Origin: Christensenella sp. UBA1224
GTDB taxonomy: Bacteria > Bacillota > Clostridia > Christensenellales > Aristaeellaceae
DNA length: 17,979 bases
NCBI GenBank assembly: GCA_002309235.1
Contig: DBXA01000033.1
Coordinates: 1-17,979, forward strand
Reading direction: 5' to 3'
Part shown: in pieces, positions 1 through 6,266 of the stretch
Numbering within the stretch: position 1 is the stretch's first letter
Layout of the letters: every line of letters starts with the position of its first letter
Made by a program: the position numbers and the translations under genes
Notes under the pieces: generated by a model
What the model saw: only the letters and a program-made list of their open reading frames with translations
What the model was told of the DNA's origin: nothing
Databases searched by the model: none

Positions 1-522
1 GTCACATTCGATATCGACGCCAACGGCATCGTTCATGTAAGCGCCAAGGATCTTGGCACCGGCAACGAGCAGAAGATAACCATTACTGCATCCTCCAACC
101 TCTCCGAAGCCGATATCAAAAAGGCCATGGACGAAGCTGAGAAGTACGCAGCAGAGGATAAGGCCCGCAAGGAAGAGGTCGAAACCTTCAACCACGCGGA
201 CAACCTGATCTACCAGACCGAAAAGACCATGAAGGAGCTCGGCGACAAGATCGATCCGGCAGACAAATCCCGTCTGGAGGACGAGCTGGGCAAATTCCGC
301 AAGGTACGCGAAGGAAACAACGCGGCAGAGATCAAGACGGCAATGGAAGCCTTCACGCAGCTCTCTTATGAGATCTTCGGCAAGGTCTACCAGCAGCAGG
401 GCGGCCCCCAGGGCGATCCGAACGCACAGGGCGCCTACCAGCAGCAGGACCAGGGCGGATACCAGCAGGGCACGAATGATGACGGTACTGTGGAATCCAG
501 CTTTACCGATGAGAACAACTGA
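1..522 (+). CDS. dnaK: Chaperone DnaK (Hsp70), C-terminal part only
   Basis: Reading frame 1 is open from the first base and encodes the last 173 residues of Hsp70: the end of the substrate-binding beta-sandwich (FDIDANGIVHVSAKD, then KITITASSNLS) and the alpha-helical lid (DIKKAMDEAEKYA onward). The ATPase domain lies before the window. DnaK is the cytosolic ATP-driven chaperone that works with DnaJ and GrpE, and dnaJ follows 148 nt downstream, which supports the call. The disordered tail is rich in Gln, Gly and Tyr and ends in FTDENN rather than the acidic EEVxDDDK-like end seen in many bacterial DnaK proteins. An internal ATG at 127 is not the true start because homology continues upstream of it. 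Confidence 0.97.
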   Translation, partial: VTFDIDANGIVHVSAKDLGTGNEQKITITASSNLSEADIKKAMDEAEKYAAEDKARKEEVETFNHADNLIYQTEKTMKELGDKIDPADKSRLEDELGKFRKVREGNNAAEIKTAMEAFTQLSYEIFGKVYQQQGGPQGDPNAQGAYQQQDQGGYQQGTNDDGTVESSFTDENN

Positions 523-547
523 TCTGTATAACGAATAGAATGTACAG

Positions 548-575
548 CCCGGCGGTCCTTCCGGGGACCGCCGGG
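548..575 (+). promoter_or_regulatory. Perfect 11-bp hairpin after dnaK
   Basis: CCCGGCGGTCC (548-558) pairs without mismatch with GGACCGCCGGG (565-575) across a 6-nt loop. The next bases are AAGAAAATTTAAG, so there is no T-run on the + strand and it is not a standard intrinsic terminator by itself. It probably protects the dnaK 3' end or acts as a processing site. That role is inference. Confidence 0.6.
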
Positions 576-593
576 AAGAAAATTTAAGCCAAG

Positions 594-633
594 ATCGTCC
601 GGACCGGGCTCACAAGCCTTCCTGACGATTTTT
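594..633 (+). terminator. Probable intrinsic terminator or attenuator between dnaK and dnaJ
   Basis: ATCGTC (594-599) pairs with GACGAT (624-629). Inside it GGA (601-603) pairs with TCC (620-622), and GGCT (607-610) pairs with AGCC (615-618) around a CACA loop. The stem runs into TTTTT (629-633). This imperfect hairpin plus T-run has the layout of a Rho-independent terminator. I see no good promoter between it and dnaJ, so partial read-through giving less dnaJ than dnaK is a reasonable reading. Confidence 0.5.
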
Positions 634-670
634 GCGGTACAAAAGAAAAGTACCAAAAGGAATGATGCCC

Positions 671-1804
671 ATGGCAAAACGCGATTATTACGAAGTGCTC
701 GGCCTGCAGAAAAACGCGACCGAAGATGAGATCAAAAAGGCATACCGCCAGCTCGCCAAAAAACTGCACCCGGATCTGCACCCAGACGACAAGGATGCTG
801 CCGATAAGTTCAAGGAACTCAATGAGGCCTACGGCGTACTGAGCGACCCCCAGAAAAAGGCCGCCTATGATCAGTACGGCTTTGACGGTCCCTCGGCTGC
901 CGGCGGTGCGAGCGGCTTTTCCGGCTTCGGCGGCGGTTTCGGCGGTTTTGACGATATACTCAATTCTTTCTTCGGCGGCGGTTTCGGAGGCGGCGGAAGG
1001 CAGTACAACGGCCCTATCGACGGTGATGACCTGCAGATGCGGATCACCATCACATTCGAGGAAGCCGCTCACGGCTGTGAGAAATCCATCAACCTGGTAC
1101 GGGATGAGCCCTGCGACGCATGCCGCGGCACCGGTGCGAAAGCCGGCACCAGCCCGCAGACCTGCCCCACCTGCAAGGGATCCGGCCAGGTCCGCATGGT
1201 GCAGAATACCCCTCTTGGCCGCATGCAGACCACGCGGCCCTGCGATACCTGCCACGGCTCGGGCAAGATCATCAAGGAACCCTGTCCCCGCTGCAGCGGC
1301 AGGGGCAAGCTGCGCACCTCCAAGAAACGCACGATCAAAGTACCTGCCGGCATAGACGACGGACAGGTCATCACCATACGTGGGCAGGGCCAGCTCGGCG
1401 AGCGCGGCGGCCAGCCGGGCGACCTGCTCATCTATGTGAGCGTCAAGCCCCATAAGATATTCACCCGCAACGGCTACGACCTGTACTGCAGCGTACCCGT
1501 CACCTTCTCCCAGGCAGCCCTGGGCGCCGAAATCGAGATCCCCACACTGGAAAAGCCCACAAAGCTGACCGTACCGGAGGGGACCCAGCCCGGCACCGAA
1601 TTCCGTATCCGCGGCTGCGGCATACAGAACCTGCGCGGGAGCGGCAAGGGCGACCTGTACGTAAAGGTGAACGTGGATGTCCCGAAAAAGCTGACCGAAA
1701 GGCAGAAGGAGCTGCTGCGGCAGTTTGATTCCGAAATGACCGGAAAAGAATACGAGCAGCGCAAGAGCTTCGCGGACCGGCTGAAGGACGCCTTCCGCGG
1801 CTGA
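671..1804 (+). CDS. dnaJ: Chaperone DnaJ (Hsp40, type I)
   Basis: A 377-residue type I DnaJ, the cytosolic co-chaperone that delivers unfolded clients to DnaK and stimulates its ATPase. The order of parts is complete: J domain (residues about 5-70) with the HPD motif at 33-35, a Gly/Phe-rich linker, a zinc-finger region with four CxxCxGxG-type repeats (CDACRGTG, CPTCKGSG, CDTCHGSG, CPRCSGRG), and the C-terminal client-binding domains. I chose ATG 671 because it gives the canonical MAKRDYYEVLG start and has AAAAGGA at 655-661; an in-frame TTG at 632 would add 13 residues that do not look like DnaJ and would overlap the terminator-like hairpin. It follows dnaK in the usual order, and a phosphatase gene begins 28 nt after its stop. 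Confidence 0.98.
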   Translation: MAKRDYYEVLGLQKNATEDEIKKAYRQLAKKLHPDLHPDDKDAADKFKELNEAYGVLSDPQKKAAYDQYGFDGPSAAGGASGFSGFGGGFGGFDDILNSFFGGGFGGGGRQYNGPIDGDDLQMRITITFEEAAHGCEKSINLVRDEPCDACRGTGAKAGTSPQTCPTCKGSGQVRMVQNTPLGRMQTTRPCDTCHGSGKIIKEPCPRCSGRGKLRTSKKRTIKVPAGIDDGQVITIRGQGQLGERGGQPGDLLIYVSVKPHKIFTRNGYDLYCSVPVTFSQAALGAEIEIPTLEKPTKLTVPEGTQPGTEFRIRGCGIQNLRGSGKGDLYVKVNVDVPKKLTERQKELLRQFDSEMTGKEYEQRKSFADRLKDAFRG

Positions 1805-1832
1805 CATACGACACAGATCGGAGAGGAAGACC

Positions 1833-2546
1833 ATGCTTTTATACGTGATCCGGCACGGTGACCCGATTTATGAACCCGATTCCCTGACGGAAAAGGGCAA
1901 AATGCAGGCCGAGGCCGTAGGCCGGAGACTGGCAACAAGGCATTTTGACCGCATATACGCATCCGGAAATATCCGCGCTCAGCAGACGGCGGAGCCGTTG
2001 TGCCGCCTCACGGGGCTGAAGATGCAGATCGAGGATTGGACCAGCGAATCCAATGCCTGGCGGGATCTCTCCTGCGAGGATGACGACGGCCGCCGTACCT
2101 GGGCATTCACGACAAAGCCCAATACGTTTTTCCGCGGCAATGAGGAATACCACTCAGCCGGGGACGATTGGTACAGCCTTCCCGCCTTTTCCAAGATAGA
2201 CGGAAAGAAAGCCATGGAGCGCATCGTCAGCGCATCGGATGATTTCCTCGCAAGACAGGGCTATGTACGGGAGGGCAGGGTCTACCGCTGCGAACACCCG
2301 AATGACGACCGCGTGGCGGTTTTCTGCCATCAGGGCTTCGGCACGACCTGGATGAGCCATCTTCTGCAGATACCTCCCCAGATCATGTGGTCCTGCTTCG
2401 ATATATCCCATTCTTCCGTCTCCATCTTTGAATTCAGGAACGGAAAGGACGGCTATACCGCGCCCAAGTGCCTTTGCCTGAGCGATATGTCACATATTTA
2501 CGCGGAAAGGCTGCCTATGGTGTACAACAATACGCTGGAGATCTGA
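1833..2546 (+). CDS. Histidine phosphatase family protein (phosphoglycerate mutase-like)
   Basis: A 237-residue member of the histidine phosphatase superfamily. The RHG motif with the phospho-accepting His8 is near the N-terminus (VIRHGDP), a conserved Arg lies in the IRAQQTAE segment (Arg48), an acidic residue is at EDWTSE (about 68), and the second catalytic-site His is His166 in VFCHQGF. The family removes or transfers phosphate through a phosphohistidine. The substrate cannot be read from the sequence, and annotation as a glycolytic mutase would be unsafe. Start 1833 has GGAGAGGA (1820-1827) just upstream. It lies 28 nt after dnaJ on the same strand and is probably cotranscribed with it. 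No signal peptide is visible, so it is cytosolic. Confidence 0.88.
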   Translation: MLLYVIRHGDPIYEPDSLTEKGKMQAEAVGRRLATRHFDRIYASGNIRAQQTAEPLCRLTGLKMQIEDWTSESNAWRDLSCEDDDGRRTWAFTTKPNTFFRGNEEYHSAGDDWYSLPAFSKIDGKKAMERIVSASDDFLARQGYVREGRVYRCEHPNDDRVAVFCHQGFGTTWMSHLLQIPPQIMWSCFDISHSSVSIFEFRNGKDGYTAPKCLCLSDMSHIYAERLPMVYNNTLEI

Positions 2547-2560
2547 TAAGCAGCTCCGAT

Positions 2561-2589
2561 TTGTGGAACGCTATCAGAAATGTTATAAT
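2561..2589 (+). promoter_or_regulatory. Sigma-A promoter for the ZnuA-like gene
   Basis: TTGTGG (2561-2566) is separated by 17 nt from a consensus TATAAT (2584-2589), and the -10 is preceded by TGT (2581-2583), giving an extended -10. Transcription should start near 2596, immediately before the hairpin at 2600. I see no clear Zur-type inverted repeat here. Confidence 0.7.
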
Positions 2590-2599
2590 ACGAACAGGA

Positions 2600-2629
2600 A
2601 GAGCCGGACGGGGCAACCCTTCCGGCTCT
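2600..2629 (+). promoter_or_regulatory. Leader hairpin or weak terminator upstream of the ZnuA-like gene
   Basis: AGAGCCGGA (2600-2608) pairs perfectly with TCCGGCTCT (2621-2629), and GGG (2611-2613) with CCC (2617-2619) extends the stem. ATGCTTTTGA follows, a poor T-run. It may terminate the dnaK-dnaJ-phosphatase transcript. Because the promoter lies directly before it, it would also form the 5' end of the ZnuA-like mRNA. Which role dominates cannot be told from sequence. Confidence 0.5.
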
Positions 2630-2656
2630 ATGCTTTTGAAAGGTATCCTGTATGAT

Positions 2657-3559
2657 ATGCGAAAGAAAGCTTTAGGAGTCCTCGCTTTGATCCTCCTGTG
2701 CGTCCTGCTGTCCGGCTGCATCAGGGTCGATCCGGATCTGCCGGATCCTATGCCCATTACGGTCTATACCTCTTTTTTCCCGGTATACGTGCTTGCAGAA
2801 GCAATAACCGGGGATATCCCCAACCTGAGTGTATACTGCCTTACGCAGCCGCAAAACGGCTGTCTTCGCTCCTATACGCTTTCAGACTGGGATGCTGCGC
2901 TGCTCGCCGGAGCAGATGTCTTCGTCTCCTGCGGGATCGAAGACGCCTCCTTTTTTAATGCCTTGAGCGATACCACAGCAACGGTCGATCTGTCCCATAA
3001 CATGCCCCTCATCGAAAGCTCCGGCACGGAAGAGAGCCACTTTGACGGCCCTAATCACTGGTATTTCCTCTCCGTAGCTGGCATGCGTTCCATGCTTGCT
3101 GTGCTTGCCGGCGCCATGGCCCAGCTTGATCCGGACTGCGCCGTTATCTATGAAGCGAACCGCGCGGCCGCGGATGAAAAGCTCGCTTCCCTCGAATCCG
3201 AAATGAAGGCTGTCTGCTCTTCCGGCGTTCCGGAATCCGCCATCCTCATGCAGGAAGGTCTGGAATACATCGCACGGGAAGCCGGCATCGGGCAATACCT
3301 CATAATAGAACGGGAGGCGGGAGCTCCGATGGGAGACAACGAATACGCCTCCGCGCTGAAGCGAATGAAGGGATCCGGATACAGCACCATACTCATAGAA
3401 AGACAGGCTCCCGACAGCCTTGTCAGGCTCCTTGAGGCAGACGGCTTCACTGTCATCAAGCTCGATATCATGAACGACCATCTTCCATCTGACGGGCTTG
3501 AATCGTATATGAACGGCATGCTCCGAAACGCCGCTGCCATCGCACAGACCGGGCCGTAA
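2657..3559 (+). CDS. ZnuA-like metal ABC transporter substrate-binding lipoprotein (orphan)
   Basis: A 300-residue protein with a lipoprotein signal peptide: MRKK, a hydrophobic run, then lipobox LLSGC with Cys21 as the lipidated residue. The body resembles the TroA/ZnuA cluster A-1 substrate-binding fold (VYTSFFPVYVLAEAI, then LSDWDAALLAGADVFV). ZnuA-type proteins capture zinc or manganese outside the membrane for an ABC importer. Ligand positions look altered: the usual His of the PHxY-type motif is replaced in NGCLRSY (68-73), the DPHxW-type His is kept as His134 (PNHW), and the third His region reads MQEGLEY (198-204). No permease or ATPase gene is nearby, so it must use a transporter encoded elsewhere or do something else. 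ATG 2657 is chosen because it gives a clean signal peptide; GAAAGG lies 13 nt upstream, a long spacing. ATG 2630 is an alternative. Confidence 0.8.
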   Translation: MRKKALGVLALILLCVLLSGCIRVDPDLPDPMPITVYTSFFPVYVLAEAITGDIPNLSVYCLTQPQNGCLRSYTLSDWDAALLAGADVFVSCGIEDASFFNALSDTTATVDLSHNMPLIESSGTEESHFDGPNHWYFLSVAGMRSMLAVLAGAMAQLDPDCAVIYEANRAAADEKLASLESEMKAVCSSGVPESAILMQEGLEYIAREAGIGQYLIIEREAGAPMGDNEYASALKRMKGSGYSTILIERQAPDSLVRLLEADGFTVIKLDIMNDHLPSDGLESYMNGMLRNAAAIAQTGP

Positions 3560-3561
3560 GG

Positions 3562-4632
3562 CTATCTTGCCGCGAGCAGTTCATCCGCCAGATCCTTATC
3601 CCCAGCGTCCAGAGTAAACCTGCTGTACATCCCTGTCCCGCCAAGCGTCCGGATCGTCTCGAGCACTTCTCCGGGTCTTCCCAGGACCATCATGCGCTTT
3701 CCCGCGCTGCGGATCTTCCGGTACACATCCAGCCAATGCATCGGCCCGGGTTTCCCGTCGCCGAAGACCCACTGCACCGCCCGCAGCTTTTCCAGCTCCA
3801 GTATCGTATCCAGATGATTGAGCTCTCCCACCCCATCCAGATGATAGATCGCGTTTTCCAGCCAGCCGACATCCCGCCTGAGAGTCGGCAGCACAAACTG
3901 TCTGAACATCTCATTGCCGATCATATAGCTGAAATCGCACTGAATGATATAGGACGGTCCGCGGCTGAGAAGGCCCGACCAATCCGTATACCCTGCCTCT
4001 GCCGGGTGGAGAACGGTGCTCATATCCAGATAAGCATCCCGCCACGCTCCTTCGATCTCTCCGCACAGGCGCAGTACCTCTTCCGGATCATCGTACAGAT
4101 CCATCGCCAGGTTCTGGCTGCCCCGGAACACCGCCGCCGCATCGAGCACGCCGCCCAGATCCGGCATCCCCATAACGACTGTCCTTCCCCATCGCTCAAG
4201 TCCCGCACGGTAAATCGCTTTGATACGCGAGGACCAGGGGTTCGCAGGATCATACCGCACGCGGATATCCGCGATCTCCTCCTCACGCTGCGGGAAAAAC
4301 CACACGCGGCCGGAGGAATTATCCAGGTTTGCGCCGCAGAACGCGGCAAGCACGCCCGGACCGAAGGCATCGAAGTTGACATACGGATAAGCATCCCCCA
4401 GGTATTCGTTTTTCGAGAGCTCCTCATCGATCGCCTCTATCACTTCTTCAGGGGTCCAGGAAAAATCCGTACAGTTCGCCTGGGAAAGCAATGGTGCCTT
4501 CGCTCCGGTTCCGGATCGACGGGCATTCCTGAGTGTTACGGCCATCAAAGGCCTGTCCAGCGTCCCGTTCCACCAGCGTCTATGATTTTCCAGGGCCTGC
4601 TCCATTCGTTCATCACTGAAATCGATCGCCAT
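3562..4632 (-). CDS. UROD-fold (uroporphyrinogen decarboxylase-like / corrinoid methyltransferase-like) protein
   Basis: A 356-residue protein that I place in the uroporphyrinogen decarboxylase-like TIM-barrel superfamily, which includes true HemE and the MtaA/CmuA-type methyltransferases. Supporting features are the N-terminal segment with RRWWNGTLDRP (18-28), a middle QCDFSYMIGNEMFRQFVLP segment (231-249) typical of this superfamily, and YHLDG (263-267) where methyltransferases usually carry HxCG. The last point argues against a classical zinc methyltransferase site. It is not convincing as HemE. The substrate is unknown. Start 4632 has AAAGGA upstream. It is the last gene of the galactosidase-esterase-UROD unit, 71 nt after the esterase, and its stop is only 2 nt from the stop of the convergent ZnuA-like gene. 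Confidence 0.6.
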   Translation of the reverse strand: MAIDFSDERMEQALENHRRWWNGTLDRPLMAVTLRNARRSGTGAKAPLLSQANCTDFSWTPEEVIEAIDEELSKNEYLGDAYPYVNFDAFGPGVLAAFCGANLDNSSGRVWFFPQREEEIADIRVRYDPANPWSSRIKAIYRAGLERWGRTVVMGMPDLGGVLDAAAVFRGSQNLAMDLYDDPEEVLRLCGEIEGAWRDAYLDMSTVLHPAEAGYTDWSGLLSRGPSYIIQCDFSYMIGNEMFRQFVLPTLRRDVGWLENAIYHLDGVGELNHLDTILELEKLRAVQWVFGDGKPGPMHWLDVYRKIRSAGKRMMVLGRPGEVLETIRTLGGTGMYSRFTLDAGDKDLADELLAAR

Positions 4633-4703
4633 TTCCGTATCCTTTCCGATCCGCGTTTCCGGTCCGTTTCACCTCAGCCGTCCTGTGCGGCAAAAAACCG
4701 CTG

Positions 4704-6212
4704 TTACGATCGCAGTATCTTCTCCCGGTAAGCCTCCGTCTGTATCTTCATCATTGCGTCAGGCGCGTCTGTTTCGGGTGTCGGCACATCTTTGAACCAC
4801 ATGGCGTTACACAGTTCTGCGTCCATAGATTTCCATTCCGGCATGGGTGTGCCGTCAGCATCGGGGCCGTTCGGATCGCCCGTGCGGATGAAGTTCGCCC
4901 AGTAATTGCACATCTGCCTTGCCAGGTCCATGTGCCTGCCCGTGAAGGGACGCCAGCATTTTGCCAGCGTTTCGAAATAGAACCAGATATCGACCGAATG
5001 GAACGTACCGGGGTGATCCCATCCCGGTATATCGGCATCGAAGACGCCGTAATAGACCGGCTTTCCGCCGGGGTTTGCATGCATGGAAGCCGCGAGGGCC
5101 CTCGCCGATATCTCAAGGCCGCTCACATTTGTCCTGAGAAGCGCCGTATTGAGATCATCGCCGCACAGAGCCAGAAATTCCGGAGCCCTGCTTCCGAAGG
5201 CGGCCGTCATCTGCGCGCGGAAATCATCCATATCCCCGGCTTTGACTTGCGCGCGGAATTCATCTGCCGTTCGCGTGATCATAATAAACGCAGGATTGCT
5301 CCGACCGGCATAAATGGACTTTGTGGAATTCTCCGTAAGGAATACGCCATCCACATCCGTACCGAAGAACCAGCCGCTGCAGGCGGCATCCCGCAGCTTA
5401 ACGGCAGGGATGCGCCGGGCTTCCTCAAGCGTCTTTACGCCAAGTGCTTCAAAGAACCTTACGCCTTTTTCCTGGGATTGGGCGAAGCTTGATGCGGGAA
5501 ACGAGCGGCCGTATACGCCCCCGAACATGCCGCTTTGTATGATAGCGCCGCGGAAGAGCCCCTTGTTCTGAGGGGATGCCAGCTGCGCACAAACGCTGCC
5601 GCCCCCTGCCGACTGTCCGCCGATGGTGATGCGTGCCGGGTCTCCTCCGAACGCCGTTATGTTCCGCTGTACCCAGCGCGTTGCAGCCTGCTGGTCCAGG
5701 TGACCGAAGTTTGCCGGTGCCTCCGGCTGCTCGGCTGTCAACTGCGGATGGGCAAGGAAGCCGAACACGTTCACGCGATAGTTGACTGTAACGACTACGA
5801 TGCCCCGCCTTGCGATGCGTTCGCCGTCGAATTCCATTTCCGAAGGATATCCCACCTGAAGCCCGCCGCCGAAATACCATACAAATACCGGCAGGCGATC
5901 CTCTGCTGTCTTCGCGGGAGTCCAGACGTTCAGATACAGACAGTCCTCATCCATGGGGACTTCCGGATCGACATGCCATTCCCGGGTATAGATGTTGTCC
6001 GGGTCGAGACCCGGTATCGCCTGCATGGCGATCGGCGCGAACTCCGCGCAGAGCCTCTCCCCCTCCCATGGGATGACGGGCTGAGGTGCCCGCCAGCGGT
6101 TCTCTCCCACAGGCGGCGCCGCGAACGGTATCCCCTTGAACGCGGTGATGCGCGGATCCGCTGCCGGAATGCCCCGGACAAGTCCTCCTTCTACAGCCGC
6201 CTTCCTGATCAT
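4704..6212 (-). CDS. Carboxylesterase, type B family
   Basis: A 502-residue alpha/beta hydrolase of the type-B carboxylesterase family (PnbA-like), close to the family's usual bacterial length. Visible features are FKGIPFAAPPVGENRW (25-40), the EDCLYLNVWTP block (89-99), the oxyanion-hole segment YFGGGLQVG (113-121), the nucleophile elbow GQSAGGG with Ser201, and the catalytic His region GTFHSVDIWFYF near the C-terminal third. It hydrolyses carboxylic esters; the natural substrate is unknown. No signal peptide is seen, so it acts inside the cell. ATG 6212 is preferred over the ATG at 6251 because AAAGGAG sits upstream and MIRKAAVEGG is the normal start of this fold. It lies 54 nt after the alpha-galactosidase stop, and removal of acyl groups from galactosides is a plausible but unproven job. 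Confidence 0.9.
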   Translation of the reverse strand: MIRKAAVEGGLVRGIPAADPRITAFKGIPFAAPPVGENRWRAPQPVIPWEGERLCAEFAPIAMQAIPGLDPDNIYTREWHVDPEVPMDEDCLYLNVWTPAKTAEDRLPVFVWYFGGGLQVGYPSEMEFDGERIARRGIVVVTVNYRVNVFGFLAHPQLTAEQPEAPANFGHLDQQAATRWVQRNITAFGGDPARITIGGQSAGGGSVCAQLASPQNKGLFRGAIIQSGMFGGVYGRSFPASSFAQSQEKGVRFFEALGVKTLEEARRIPAVKLRDAACSGWFFGTDVDGVFLTENSTKSIYAGRSNPAFIMITRTADEFRAQVKAGDMDDFRAQMTAAFGSRAPEFLALCGDDLNTALLRTNVSGLEISARALAASMHANPGGKPVYYGVFDADIPGWDHPGTFHSVDIWFYFETLAKCWRPFTGRHMDLARQMCNYWANFIRTGDPNGPDADGTPMPEWKSMDAELCNAMWFKDVPTPETDAPDAMMKIQTEAYREKILRS

Positions 6213-6266
6213 GTGTGATCGCTCCTTTCCGTATCGTCGTTTCCGTATCACGTTCCCGGCACAGTT

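Noticed and set aside
632..670. TTG 632 as the start of dnaJ
   Set aside because: It adds 13 residues not typical of DnaJ and begins inside the terminator-like T-run; ATG 671 has AAAAGGA at proper distance.
584..1834. Minus-strand open frame (416 codons) opposite dnaJ
   Set aside because: It is entirely antisense to a textbook DnaJ and Ala/Gly-rich with no motif.
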